A stretch of 64,000 nt of DNA, taken from DATBLE01 sp036555585. Lineage in GTDB: Bacteria > Actinomycetota > Thermoleophilia > Gaiellales > Gaiellaceae. The DNA lies in contig DATBLE010000058.1 of assembly GCA_036555585.1 (NCBI GenBank), positions 1-64,000 of the forward strand, written 5' to 3'. The notes below the pieces were generated by a model. It was not told where the DNA came from, ran no database searches, and was given only the letters and a program-made list of their open reading frames with translations. A program made the position numbers and the translations under genes. Positions 9,017 to 17,093 of the stretch are shown piece after piece (position 1 is the first letter of the stretch; every line of letters begins with the position of its first letter).

Positions 9017-9985
9017 CTAGGTGCGCGGCGCGGCGAGCGCGGACTGCTCGTGGCCCTCGCGCGCGGCGAGGTAGCGCTCCGCGTCCAGGGCGGCCATGCA
9101 GCCCGAGCCGGCGGCGGTGATCGCCTGCCGATAGGTGTGGTCCTGGACGTCGCCGGCCGCGAAGACGCCTGGGACGTTGGTTTCCGTCGTCCCGGGCTTC
9201 GTCACCAGGTACCCGGCCTCGTCGTGGTCGAGCTGGTCGAGGAACAGCGCCGTGGTCGGGTCGTGCCCGATCGCGACGAACAGCCCCTTCGCCTCCAGCT
9301 CGCGCGTCTCGCCGGTCTCGGTGTTGCGCAGGAGGACGGCGCGCATCTTCCCCTCGTCGCCCGCCAGGACCTCGTCGACGACGAAGGGCGTCAGGAACTC
9401 GATCTTCTCGTTCGCGCGGGCGCGGTCGATCATGATCTGCGATGCGCGGAACTCGTCGCGCCGGTGGACGAGCGTCACCTTCGACGCGAACTTCGTGAGG
9501 AAGGTCGCCTCCTCCATCGCCGAGTCGCCCCCGCCGACCACGACCACCTCGAGGTCGCGGTAGAAGGCGCCGTCGCAGGTCGCGCAGTAGGTGACGCCGC
9601 GCCCCTGGAGCGAGCGCTCGGACTCGAGGCCGAGCTGCCGGGCGGTCGCGCCCGTGGCGACGATCACGGTCTCGGCGCGATGCTCGTCGTCACCGACCCA
9701 GACGCGGAAGGGACGTTCGGAGAAGTCGACCCGGGTGACGTCGTCGGTCAGGAACTCGGCGCCGAAGCGCTCGGCCTGGTAGCGGAACTCCTGCATCATC
9801 TCCGGGCCCATCACCCCGTCCGGGTAGCCCGGGTAGTTCTCGACGTCGCTCGTGATCATCAGCTGGCCGCCCCACTGGAAGCCCTCGATCACGAGCGGGT
9901 GCAGGTTCGCCCGCGCGCTGTAGAGCGCAGCCGTATAGCCGGCCGGCCCGCCGCCGATCACGATCACCTCGCGGACGTCGTCCAT
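9017..9985 (-). CDS. trxB: Thioredoxin reductase
   Basis: This NADPH:thioredoxin oxidoreductase of 322 residues has normal length. The FAD-binding GGGPAGYTAALYSARA sits at residues 11-26. The redox-active pair is C134-A-T-C137, and the NADPH motif GGGDSAMEEATFL follows. A C-terminal FAD motif (GVFAAGDVQD) completes the fold. It forms a same-strand series with rmuC upstream (40 nt gap). Function is confident from the intact motifs. Confidence 0.95.
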   Translation of the reverse strand: MDDVREVIVIGGGPAGYTAALYSARANLHPLVIEGFQWGGQLMITSDVENYPGYPDGVMGPEMMQEFRYQAERFGAEFLTDDVTRVDFSERPFRVWVGDDEHRAETVIVATGATARQLGLESERSLQGRGVTYCATCDGAFYRDLEVVVVGGGDSAMEEATFLTKFASKVTLVHRRDEFRASQIMIDRARANEKIEFLTPFVVDEVLAGDEGKMRAVLLRNTETGETRELEAKGLFVAIGHDPTTALFLDQLDHDEAGYLVTKPGTTETNVPGVFAAGDVQDHTYRQAITAAGSGCMAALDAERYLAAREGHEQSALAAPRT

Positions 9986-10025
9986 ATCTCTGTAAACGTA
10001 GCGCCCGGAGCGGCGATTCCGGCCG

Positions 10026-11087
10026 TTACGCCGCTTCGATCGCCCGCGGAGGCTCGACCGGATCGAGCGCCGCCTCGCCTCCGTCCCACTCGTCGGCGCG
10101 CTCGAGCCGCGTCTCGAGGCGCTCGAGACGGCGGTCGGCCTCGGAGAACTTGGACTGCGCGTGGGAGAGGTGCTTGCCGATCGTGTCGAAGTCGCCGCGG
10201 AAGCGCTCGAAGTCCTTGGAGACCTGGCCGACGTACGCCATGACCTCCTGGGCGTGCTGCTCGATCTGCAGCCCGCGCAGCCCGAGCAGGATCACGAGCA
10301 GGAAGGCGTGGAACGTCGAGGGCGAGACCGGGAAGACCCGCTTCGCGAGGGCGTGCTGGTAGAGGCCGGAGATCCGACCGCAGGCGATCTCGTAGTAGAC
10401 GGCCTCCGACGGCACGTACATGAAGGCGAAGTCGAAGGTGTTCTCGCCGGGCCGGATGTACTTGCTCGCGATCGCGTCGATGTGGGTCTTGACGTCGCGA
10501 GAGAACGCCCGCTCGTGGAGGGTGCGCTCCTCGTCGGACTCGGCGTTCGCGAGCCGCTCGAAGTTGTCGAGCGAGAACTTCGAGTCGACGGGGAGCAGCT
10601 TCTCGGCCCTGATCACGGCGTCGACACGCTCTCCGTTCGCGAACGTGTACTGCCGGCTGTACGAGTCCGGTGGGAACGAGTCCTGGAGCAGCTTCTCCAG
10701 CAGGATCTCGCCGAACCCGCCTCTGGCCTTGGGCGGGCGCAGCGCCTGCTCGAGGCGGGCGAGGTCGTTCGCCCGCTGCAGCATCTGGGCGGCGGTGCCG
10801 TCGAGCTTCCCCAGCCGCTCGACGATCTGGGTCGCGGTCTCGTTGGCGCTCGTCTGACCGGTCAGCAGGCGCCCGTCGAGGCCCTCGAGGCGCCGGTCGA
10901 CCTTCTCCTCGATCCCGCCGAGCCGCTGCTCGAGCTTCTGGTCCAACCCGGCGAGCCGCTCGTCGAGCCGAGCGCGCGAGGCCGCCTGCTGCTCCCGCGA
11001 GTCCCTGGCCGCCCGTGACGAGCGCAGGGCAAAAGCGACCGCTGTGGCGATCGCCAGGACGAGAGCGACGACGAGTCCGATCGACAT
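10026..11087 (-). CDS. rmuC: DNA recombination protein RmuC
   Basis: A 353-residue RmuC-family protein, thought to limit recombination at inverted repeats. It has an N-terminal hydrophobic anchor (residues 4-20), then a long coiled coil with repeated LDxRLxGLDxK-like heptads, then the conserved nuclease-like domain (GGFGEILLEKLLQD, DSKFSLDNFERL, FMYVPSEAVYYE). The C-terminal coiled coil is also typical. The biochemical activity of the family is not firmly established. Confidence 0.88.
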   Translation of the reverse strand: MSIGLVVALVLAIATAVAFALRSSRAARDSREQQAASRARLDERLAGLDQKLEQRLGGIEEKVDRRLEGLDGRLLTGQTSANETATQIVERLGKLDGTAAQMLQRANDLARLEQALRPPKARGGFGEILLEKLLQDSFPPDSYSRQYTFANGERVDAVIRAEKLLPVDSKFSLDNFERLANAESDEERTLHERAFSRDVKTHIDAIASKYIRPGENTFDFAFMYVPSEAVYYEIACGRISGLYQHALAKRVFPVSPSTFHAFLLVILLGLRGLQIEQHAQEVMAYVGQVSKDFERFRGDFDTIGKHLSHAQSKFSEADRRLERLETRLERADEWDGGEAALDPVEPPRAIEAA

Positions 11088-11134
11088 GGGCCGCAGAACG
11101 TAGCGCGGCCGTCGGACGGAGCCCCGCCGCCCGG

Positions 11135-11308
11135 CTAGTGCTGGTGGTCGTGCTCTCCGTGCTCGGGCGGCTCGTTCTCCGCCGGCGAGGCGGGAGGCTC
11201 GGCCGGCGCAGCGCCGGCCGGCATCGTCGCGGCCGGCGGCGCGGTCTGCATGCCTTCGGCGGCTTCGTCGTGCTTCTTCCGTCCGAGCAGCTTGTCGAGG
11301 AAGCCCAT
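11135..11308 (-). CDS. 57-residue His/Glu/Pro-rich small protein
   Basis: An ORF of 57 codons with a good ribosome site (TGGAG, 6 nt before the ATG). The start MGFLDKLLGRKK is an amphipathic helix, the middle is Ala/Pro-rich, and the tail ends HGEHDHQH, a likely metal-binding stretch. I do not recognise a family. It is the gene next upstream of rmuC on the minus strand and is preceded by a terminator-like hairpin and a promoter (11357-11438), so its expression may be conditional. Confidence 0.62.
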   Translation of the reverse strand: MGFLDKLLGRKKHDEAAEGMQTAPPAATMPAGAAPAEPPASPAENEPPEHGEHDHQH

Positions 11309-11356
11309 CGGGATCTCCAGTCGTCGGGGTCGGACGCGGTATTCCCGATCTAGGCC

Positions 11357-11400
11357 AAAAAAACGCCAGATCCGGCGAGCCCGAAGGCCTACCGGATCTG
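11357..11400 (-). terminator. Strong intrinsic terminator in the leader of the 57-residue protein gene
   Basis: Read on the minus strand: CAGATCCGG, an inner GGCC-TTCG-GGCT hairpin (UUCG tetraloop), CCGGATCTG, then GCG and seven T. The outer stem of 9 bp is perfect (11367-11375 with 11392-11400). It precedes the 57-codon gene rather than following a gene, which is unusual. Confidence 0.75.
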
Positions 11401-11408
11401 ACGCGACG

Positions 11409-11438
11409 AATCTACAACGGCGTCCGCGGGCCTGTCAA
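11409..11438 (-). promoter_or_regulatory. Sigma-70-type promoter pointing into the hairpin
   Basis: The minus strand shows TTGACA (11433-11438), an 18-bp spacer and TAGATT (11409-11414). The predicted start near 11402 is directly at the foot of the terminator hairpin. A perfect 14-bp palindrome, AACGTGCGCACGTT (11445-11458), lies just upstream of the -35. Confidence 0.55.
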
Positions 11439-11482
11439 GCACGAAACGTGCGCACGTTGCGAACATTTGACGCGCGCCCGGG

Positions 11483-11496
11483 CGAACAGGTGTTCC
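11483..11496 (+). promoter_or_regulatory. LexA/SOS box upstream of dinG
   Basis: CGAACAGGTGTTCC matches the Gram-positive/actinobacterial LexA consensus CGAACRNRYGTTYC at all 14 positions. It ends 31 bp before the dinG start and covers the expected -35 zone of the TAGGCT -10 (11515-11520). DNA-damage control of dinG follows from known SOS biology. Confidence 0.8.
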
Positions 11497-11527
11497 TCCG
11501 GCCGCAGCCCTCCGTAGGCTTGTCGGC

Positions 11528-13405
11528 GTGGAGGGGTTCTTCGGGCCCGGCGGCCGCCTCGAGCTCGTCCTTCCTGGCTACGAGACCCGGCCGCAGCAGG
11601 CCGCGCTCGCGGCCGAGGTCGAGACTGCGCTGGCGTCGGGGCGGCACCTGCTCGCCGAGGCCGGAACCGGCACCGGGAAGAGCCTCGCGTACCTGATCCC
11701 CGCGCTGGACTCCGGGCAGCGCGTCGTGGTCTCGACGGCGACGAAGGCCCTCCAGCAGCAGCTCCTGACGCAGGACGTCCCCGCCGCCGCGGCCGCGCTC
11801 GGCCGCGAGGTGCGCGTCGCGGTGCTGAAGGGGCGCCAGAACTACCTCTGCCGGCACGCGCTGCACGGCTTCGGGCTGCTCGGCGGACAGCTCTTCTCGC
11901 GGCCCGAGCACGCCGACGCTTTCGACGCGATGCGCTCGTGGATCGACTCGACCGAGACCGGCGACCGCGCCGAGCTCGAGCTGGAGCCGCCCGAAGCAGT
12001 CTGGTCCGAGATCGCCGTCGGAGCGGACCGCTGCCTGGGCCGCCGCTGCGTCTTCGCCTCGCTGTGCTTCTCGGAGGCGGCCCGCGAGCGCGCCTCGCAC
12101 GCGGAGCTGATCGTCGTCAACCATGCGTTGTACTTCGCCGATCTCGGGCTCCGCAGCCGCACCGACGCGCCCGCCGTCCTCCCGGAGCACGATGCCGTCG
12201 TCTTCGACGAGGCGCACCGCCTGGAGGAGTCCGCGGCGTCGTGGCTCGGTGGACGGATCAGCGGCCCGGTGCTCAACCGGCTGCTCCGCGACGCCGACCG
12301 CGCGTGCCGCGAGGCTGCGGTCCCGGCGCCGGCTCGGGCGCTCGACCGGGTCGAGGGGGCGGGCCGGCGGCTGCTCGGAGCGGTCTCGCCGCCGGCCGGG
12401 CGGCGGCGGCTACGTGACGTTCCGACCGAGCCCGTCGAGGCGCTCGCGGCTCAGCTGGTCGTGCTCGCGGACGCGCTGGAAGGCGGGCGCGACGAGCTCG
12501 ACGCCGTCGCCGCCCGCGCCCTCAGGCTCGCCGCCGACGCGACCGCGTGCCTCGAGGACGACCCCAACCGCGTCGTCTGGGCCGAGCCCGACCTGCTCGC
12601 CTGGGCGCCGGTCGACGTCGGCGGCGCGCTCACCGAGCTGCTGTGGGACGCAGGCCCGACCTGCGTGCTTCTCTCCGCGACCCTCACGGCCGGGGACGAC
12701 TTCGGGTTCGTGCGGGAGCGGCTCGGTCTCCGCGAGGCCCGGGAGGTCGCCGTCGGCTCGCCCTACGACTTCAGGTCGCAGGCGCTCCTCTACCTTCCCC
12801 GCGGGCTGCCCGACCCGCGCGCGGACGGCGCCCTCGACCGCGTGGTCGAGGAGGTGACTGCGCTCTGCCGGATCTCGGCGGGCCGCGCGCTCGTCCTCAC
12901 CAGCTCGTACCGTGCGCTCGCCGCCGTCGCCGGGGGGATTCGGGGCCGCGTTCCGTACGAGATCCTCGTCCAGGGCGAGGAACCCCGCGAGCGGCTGCTC
13001 GAGCGCTTCCGGGAGGAGGTCGCGTCGGTTCTCGTCGCGACGTCGACGTTCTGGCAGGGAATCGACGTCCCCGGCGAGTCGCTGTCCCTGCTCGTGATCG
13101 ACAAGCTGCCGTTCGCCGCCCCTGGCGACCCGCTGGTGGAGGCCCGCTGCGAGCGGATCGCGGAGCAGGGAGGCGACTGGTTCCGCGAGTACGCCGTGCC
13201 CGCCGCCGTCCTCCAGCTTCGCCAGGGATTCGGGCGTCTGATCCGCTCGCATGCCGACCGCGGAGTGGTCGCGATCCTCGATCCGCGCCTGTCGTCGCGG
13301 CCCTACGGACGGGCCTTCCTCGAGTCGCTTCCGCCCTGTCCGATCGCCGCCGAGCGGTCGGCGGTCGCCGACTTCCTGGGCGAAAGGGCGCTCGTGAACG
13401 CCTGA
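11528..13405 (+). CDS. dinG: DinG/XPD-family Fe-S DNA helicase
   Basis: A 625-residue 5'-3' superfamily 2 helicase for R-loop and damage processing. It has Walker A AEAGTGTGKS, the DEAH box VFDEAHRLEE, and four spaced Cys (YLCRH, RCLGRRC, SLC) that fit the Fe-S domain of DinG/XPD. A C-terminal QGFGRLIRS motif VI is present. GTG 11528 lies 7 nt after TAGGCT, so it is probably leaderless. A LexA box directly upstream supports SOS induction and the DinG name. Confidence 0.9.
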   Translation: MEGFFGPGGRLELVLPGYETRPQQAALAAEVETALASGRHLLAEAGTGTGKSLAYLIPALDSGQRVVVSTATKALQQQLLTQDVPAAAAALGREVRVAVLKGRQNYLCRHALHGFGLLGGQLFSRPEHADAFDAMRSWIDSTETGDRAELELEPPEAVWSEIAVGADRCLGRRCVFASLCFSEAARERASHAELIVVNHALYFADLGLRSRTDAPAVLPEHDAVVFDEAHRLEESAASWLGGRISGPVLNRLLRDADRACREAAVPAPARALDRVEGAGRRLLGAVSPPAGRRRLRDVPTEPVEALAAQLVVLADALEGGRDELDAVAARALRLAADATACLEDDPNRVVWAEPDLLAWAPVDVGGALTELLWDAGPTCVLLSATLTAGDDFGFVRERLGLREAREVAVGSPYDFRSQALLYLPRGLPDPRADGALDRVVEEVTALCRISAGRALVLTSSYRALAAVAGGIRGRVPYEILVQGEEPRERLLERFREEVASVLVATSTFWQGIDVPGESLSLLVIDKLPFAAPGDPLVEARCERIAEQGGDWFREYAVPAAVLQLRQGFGRLIRSHADRGVVAILDPRLSSRPYGRAFLESLPPCPIAAERSAVADFLGERALVNA

Positions 13406-13419
13406 TACCTTGTTTTCAA

Positions 13420-14163
13420 GTGGCCAAGAAGAAGCCGCGTACCCCCCAACCGCCCCGCAAAGTCCAGGCACCGAAGCAGCGCCACGCGCCGCGGAAGGCG
13501 ATGGACCCGGCCCGCCAGAAGAACATCCTCTTCGGGCTCTCGGCCGCCGGGCTCGTCGGCGTCGCGATCGTCGTGATCGTCATCCTCGCCTCGGGGGGAG
13601 AGAGCAAGGCCGGGAACCCGCAGGCGATCGCGGCGACGATGCGCGCGGCCGGCTGCACCTTCGCGACGTCGAAGGCGTCGCCCTCGGCCGAGCACATCGC
13701 GAAGGTCAGCGACCCGGTCACGTACTCGACGTTCCCGCCGACCAGCGGCCGCCACTACTACGTCCCGGCGATCTGGGGGAACTACACGCAGACCGTCGAT
13801 CCGCGGCAGGCCGTCCACAACCAGGAGCACGGGGGCATCGACATCTGGGTCGGCCCGGGCGTCTCGGCGGCCGAGCGTCAGAAGATCACGGACTTCTACG
13901 ACTCGAGCCCGAACGCGATCCTGGTCACCCCGATCGCGAACGCGACGCCCGGCATCACCTATCCGAAGCACAAGCCGCCGGACTCGACCATCTACCTGAC
14001 CGCCTGGACGGCGAACGTGAAGAACGGGAAGGTGGAGAGCGGCGTGAACGTGGTCGCCGCCTGCCCGCGCTTCGACGAGAAGGCCTTCGCCGCGTTCCGC
14101 GACGAGCTTCGCGGCAAGGGTCCGGAGCGCTACCCGGTCGGCGACCTGTCCCCGGGCACCTGA
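13420..14163 (+). CDS. DUF3105 membrane-anchored protein
   Basis: A 247-residue protein with a basic Pro-rich cytosolic N-terminus, one membrane helix at about residues 35-58, and an exported DUF3105 domain recognisable by PPTSGRHYYVPAIWGNY and HNQEHGGIDIWVGP. Two Cys (in AAGCTF and VAACPRF) could pair outside. The role of the family is unknown. GTG 13420 follows a TACCTT -10 by 8 nt. It sits directly downstream of dinG but seems to have its own promoter. Confidence 0.85.
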   Translation: MAKKKPRTPQPPRKVQAPKQRHAPRKAMDPARQKNILFGLSAAGLVGVAIVVIVILASGGESKAGNPQAIAATMRAAGCTFATSKASPSAEHIAKVSDPVTYSTFPPTSGRHYYVPAIWGNYTQTVDPRQAVHNQEHGGIDIWVGPGVSAAERQKITDFYDSSPNAILVTPIANATPGITYPKHKPPDSTIYLTAWTANVKNGKVESGVNVVAACPRFDEKAFAAFRDELRGKGPERYPVGDLSPGT

Positions 14164-14193
14164 CGCTCGCGGCGGCGGGGCTATCCTGCGACC

Positions 14194-14280
14194 GCCGGGG
14201 TGGCGAAACTGGCGAGACGCGCCTGGCTTAAAACCAGGTGTCCCCTCGGGGGCATACGGGTTCGAGTCCCGTCCCCGGCA
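14194..14280 (+). tRNA. tRNA-Leu (anticodon UAA)
   Basis: An 87-nt class II tRNA. Acceptor GCCGGGG pairs with CCCCGGC. The anticodon stem CCTGG/CCAGG carries the loop CTTAAAA (anticodon TAA). A variable arm GTCCCCTCGGGGGC follows, then the T loop GGTTCGAGT. The discriminator is A and CCA is not encoded. It reads UUA, the rare Leu codon in such a GC-rich genome. Confidence 0.95.
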
Positions 14281-14283
14281 TAG

Positions 14284-14330
14284 CCGGCGAAGATCCGCTC
14301 GCCTTCGGCTCGCATGACGATCTTCGCCGG
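14284..14330 (+). terminator. 12-bp perfect hairpin after tRNA-Leu
   Basis: CCGGCGAAGATC, a 23-nt loop, then GATCTTCGCCGG. The loop itself can pair (GAGC/GCTC around TTCG). There is no T-run. Its position immediately after the tRNA suggests termination or 3' processing. Confidence 0.6.
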
Positions 14331-14411
14331 AGGAACCCGTGCACCCCAGATGGTGGTCGGGGCGCGCCCGCGCCGGTCGGGCGCGGCGGCGGATGCCGTT
14401 AGGCTGTCGCC

Positions 14412-14789
14412 ATGGCTGACGGAGCCACGGACTGCGGATCGCCGATCGCCTACCTCGTCCTCGCCAAGGGGACGGCGGTCTATTCGTCGGCGCGCGAGCG
14501 GATCGGGACGGTCGACGAGGTTCTGTTCGTGGCCGACGAGGACGTGTTCGACGGGATCGTCATCCAGACGGACGGCGGGCGCCGCTTCGTCGACTCCGAC
14601 CGCGTCGAGCAGATCTACGAGCGTTGCGTGATCACGACGCTGAGCGCCGAGCAGGCGGCGGCGCTGCCCGAGCCCGAGGGAGGTCCGCCGGTGCTCGGGG
14701 TGGACCCGGCGGCCGGAACGGGGCACTCGCTGAAAGACCGCCTTTCCCGCCTGTTCGGGCGAGGGGGAGGCTGGAAGGAGCGCAGCTAG
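14412..14789 (+). CDS. PRC-barrel-like small protein
   Basis: A 125-residue protein. Residues 12-75 resemble a PRC-barrel/YlmC-like beta fold (KGTAVYSSARERIGTVDEV, then FDGIVIQTDGGRRFVDSDRVEQIYE). A basic C-terminal helix (LKDRLSRLFGR) may contact membrane or nucleic acid. ATG 14412 is 6 nt after TAGGCT (14400-14405), indicating a leaderless mRNA. Function unknown. Confidence 0.72.
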   Translation: MADGATDCGSPIAYLVLAKGTAVYSSARERIGTVDEVLFVADEDVFDGIVIQTDGGRRFVDSDRVEQIYERCVITTLSAEQAAALPEPEGGPPVLGVDPAAGTGHSLKDRLSRLFGRGGGWKERS

Positions 14790-14873
14790 CTAGCGACGCC
14801 AGAGGAGCGCAGCGGCACCGCCCACGTAGGCGACGAGGGTGACGACCGCGCTCAGCTTCAGAGACCGTGACAT
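14790..14873 (-). CDS. 27-residue single-helix membrane peptide
   Basis: A 27-codon ORF: MSRSLKLS, one hydrophobic helix of about 15 residues, and a terminal WRR. The charge pattern suits a small inner-membrane peptide with a positive cytosolic end. An AAAGG stretch lies about 10 nt upstream. It abuts the preceding plus-strand stop and is divergent from gdh. Only composition and position support it. Confidence 0.4.
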   Translation of the reverse strand: MSRSLKLSAVVTLVAYVGGAAALLWRR

Positions 14874-14946
14874 CGGAGGGAGCCTTTCGTTCGACACGCA
14901 GAGGATCGGCTCCTGCGCCCTCGTTCTTGAGCCGTACACTGCCCGC

Positions 14947-16239
14947 GTGCCGGGTGTCGACGAGGTGACCGAGACGGAGGCGCCGCTCGAGTGGGAGACG
15001 CCGCTCTTCCACCAGGCGATCGCCCAGTTCGAGCAGGCGGTGCCCCACGCCGACGTCGGCGACGCCATCGTCGAGCGGCTCAGCCTCCCGGAGCGCTCGG
15101 TGATCGTCTCGGTGCCGATCAAGCTCGACGACGGCGGCCGCGCCGTCTTCCCGGGCTACCGCGTCCAGCACTCCAGCGTGCTCGGGCCGACGAAGGGCGG
15201 CGTCCGCTACGACCCGCACGTCTCGCTCGGCGAGTGCGCCGCCCTGTCGATGTGGATGACCTGGAAGTGCGCGCTGCTGCGGCTTCCCTACGGCGGCGCC
15301 AAGGGAGGGATCCGCTGCGACCCGCGCGCGCTGTCCGCACGCGAGCTGCAGGCGGTGACCCGTCGGTTCACGGCCGAGCTGCTGCCGTTCATCGGCCCAC
15401 AGGAGGACATCCCCGCGCCGGACATGGCGACCGACGAGCAGACCATGGCCTGGATGATGGACACGTACTCCATGCAGGTCGGTCATGCCGTCCCCGAGAT
15501 CGTCACGGGCAAGCCGATCTCGATCGGGGGGTCGGTCTTCCGGGCCGAGGCGACGGGCGCGGGCGTGGTGATGGTGGTCGAGCGAGCCTGCCGGCGGCTC
15601 AAGTGGGACCTCGCCGGGCTGCGCTGCGTCGTCCAGGGGTTCGGCAAGGTCGGCGCGGTCGCGGCCAAGGAGCTCCACCAGCGCGGCGCGGTCGTCACGG
15701 CCGTCTCCGACGTCTCCGGTGGCCTCCACGACGAGAGCGGGCTCGACATCCCGTCGCTCTACGAGGCGACGCTCGAGCGCGGGCACGCCACGCTCGCCGA
15801 GCACGAGGGCGAGCACCTGACGAACGAGGAGCTGCTCGAGCTCCCCTGCGACCTCCTCGTGCTCGCCGCGCTGGAGGAGCAGGTGACCGGCGAGAACGCG
15901 CCGCGGGTGAAGGCGCGCATGGTCGCCGAGGGCGCCAATGGTCCGACCACGCTCGAGGCGGACGCCGTCTTCGCCGACCGCGGCGTCCCCGTGCTGCCGG
16001 ACATCCTCACCAATGCCGGCGGCGTGACCGTCTCGTACTTCGAGTGGGTGCAGGATCTCGGCCGGCTGTTCTGGGACCGGGACGACATCCGCTCGCGGCT
16101 CTCGGACAAGATGGGCGATGCCTTCGATCGCGTCTGGGAGCTGGCCCGGGAGCGCGACCTGACCCTGCGCCAGGCCGCCCTCGTCACCGGGATCCGCGAG
16201 GTGGCGGCTGCGCTGAACGACCGCGGGCTCTATCCCTAG
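14947..16239 (+). CDS. Glu/Leu/Phe/Val-family dehydrogenase (glutamate dehydrogenase type)
   Basis: A 430-residue NAD(P)-dependent amino acid dehydrogenase that links 2-oxoglutarate and ammonium to glutamate in most members. It has the substrate-site signature LPYGGAKGGI with the catalytic Lys, PAPDMATDEQTMAWMMD, and the dinucleotide motif GFGKVGAVAA. I chose GTG 14947, 6 nt after TACACT (14935-14940). An upstream ATG in frame at 14839 would add 36 unlikely residues. A CBS-domain gene follows 2 nt downstream and may be co-expressed. Confidence 0.88.
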   Translation: MPGVDEVTETEAPLEWETPLFHQAIAQFEQAVPHADVGDAIVERLSLPERSVIVSVPIKLDDGGRAVFPGYRVQHSSVLGPTKGGVRYDPHVSLGECAALSMWMTWKCALLRLPYGGAKGGIRCDPRALSARELQAVTRRFTAELLPFIGPQEDIPAPDMATDEQTMAWMMDTYSMQVGHAVPEIVTGKPISIGGSVFRAEATGAGVVMVVERACRRLKWDLAGLRCVVQGFGKVGAVAAKELHQRGAVVTAVSDVSGGLHDESGLDIPSLYEATLERGHATLAEHEGEHLTNEELLELPCDLLVLAALEEQVTGENAPRVKARMVAEGANGPTTLEADAVFADRGVPVLPDILTNAGGVTVSYFEWVQDLGRLFWDRDDIRSRLSDKMGDAFDRVWELARERDLTLRQAALVTGIREVAAALNDRGLYP

Positions 16240-16241
16240 CC

Positions 16242-16661
16242 ATGACCCTCGTCCGCGACGGCATGCTCTCCGACCCGGCCGCGCTCCCGGCCGACGCGAC
16301 CGCGCAGGACGCCGCCGAGCACCTCGTCCGCCCCGACGTCCGCGCCGTGCTGGTCGTGGACGGCGACGGCACGCTGGTCGGCGTGGTCACGTCCGACACG
16401 CTCGTCGAGCACGTCGTCGCCGCCGGTCTCGATCCGCGCTCGACTCCGGTCTCCACCGCCGTGAGGGAGCCGCAGCTCGTGCTCGACGCCGACGCGTCGC
16501 TCGACGACGGCTACCGGCTGCTCGAGGAGGCCGAGGTCGAGCGCGCCCCCGTGCTCGAGGACGGGAAGCTGGTCGGGGTGCTCTCCCGGTCGGTCGTCCA
16601 GCGCCGGCTGGCCGAAGACGAGGGCCCGGCCGACGAGGAGACGGACGAGGACTCCGCGTAG
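16242..16661 (+). CDS. Two-CBS-domain protein
   Basis: A 139-residue protein made of a CBS pair (Bateman module): VRDGMLSDPAALPADATAQDAAEHL to VVTSDTL, then a second repeat ending in VGVLSRSVVQRRLAE. Such modules bind adenine nucleotides and regulate partners. The last 14 residues are acidic. It begins 2 nt after the dehydrogenase stop, so it is likely in the same transcript; a regulatory link is only inference. Confidence 0.82.
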   Translation: MTLVRDGMLSDPAALPADATAQDAAEHLVRPDVRAVLVVDGDGTLVGVVTSDTLVEHVVAAGLDPRSTPVSTAVREPQLVLDADASLDDGYRLLEEAEVERAPVLEDGKLVGVLSRSVVQRRLAEDEGPADEETDEDSA

Positions 16662-16668
16662 GCGCCGG

Positions 16669-16992
16669 TCACGTCTTGCTGACGAACGCGAGCACCGCCC
16701 GCACGGCGGCGAGCGGCTCCCGGACGGCATCGGCGAGCACGCGCGCCCGCGCCGTGGAGCGCTCGAGCCGCGCGAGCGCCGCCTGAAGCTCTTCCAACCT
16801 CTGCGTGAGGTGGTCGGCCTTGGCCGCAGCCAGCTCGCCGCGCGCGGTCAGGAGCTCAGCACCGGCAGCGCCGACGACGGCGAGCGACACGAACGCCTGC
16901 CAGGCACGCCACGCACGGGTGGCGACGTATGCCGTTCCGACCACGATCGCGGCCAGAAGTACGCCCAGCGCGGCCCAGAAAACGGCGTCCAC
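16669..16992 (-). CDS. Small membrane protein with coiled coil
   Basis: About 107 residues. One N-terminal membrane helix (FWAALGVLLAAIVVGTAYVA), then Ala/Leu/Arg-rich heptads consistent with a cytosolic coiled coil. I chose GTG 16992; a longer frame would run backwards through the tRNA-fMet gene and is rejected. A -10-like CAGTAT (16999-17004) sits 6 nt upstream. The same bases on the other strand serve as the tRNA -10. Function unknown. Confidence 0.6.
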   Translation of the reverse strand: MDAVFWAALGVLLAAIVVGTAYVATRAWRAWQAFVSLAVVGAAGAELLTARGELAAAKADHLTQRLEELQAALARLERSTARARVLADAVREPLAAVRAVLAFVSKT

Positions 16993-16997
16993 GCTGG

Positions 16998-17004
16998 TAT
17001 ACTG
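16998..17004. promoter_or_regulatory. Overlapping divergent -10 elements (tRNA-fMet / small membrane protein)
   Basis: Plus strand TATACT (16998-17003) lies 11 nt before tRNA-fMet. Minus strand CAGTAT (16999-17004) lies 6 nt before GTG 16992. The two hexamers overlap almost fully. Confidence 0.5.
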
Positions 17005-17014
17005 CCGCTCGCGA

Positions 17015-17088
17015 CGCGGGGTGGAGCAGCCAGGTAGCTCGCCGGGCTCATAACCCGGAGGTCGCAGGTTCAAATCCTGCCCCCGCTA
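17015..17088 (+). tRNA. Initiator tRNA-fMet (CAU)
   Basis: A 74-nt tRNA beginning CGCGGGG. The anticodon stem CCGGG/CCCGG carries the loop CTCATAA. T arm GCAGG-TTCAAAT-CCTGC, acceptor CCCCGCT, discriminator A, no encoded CCA. Position 1 C faces U72 (C1-U72 mismatch), the unpaired end typical of initiators, though C1-A72 is the common form. Its 3' half is duplicated at 23910-23954. Confidence 0.95.
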
Positions 17089-17093
17089 CTAGA

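Noticed and set aside
16669..17073. N-terminal extension of the small membrane protein through the tRNA-fMet gene
   Set aside because: The added 27 residues are translated tRNA antisense. GTG 16992 with a nearby -10 is a better start.
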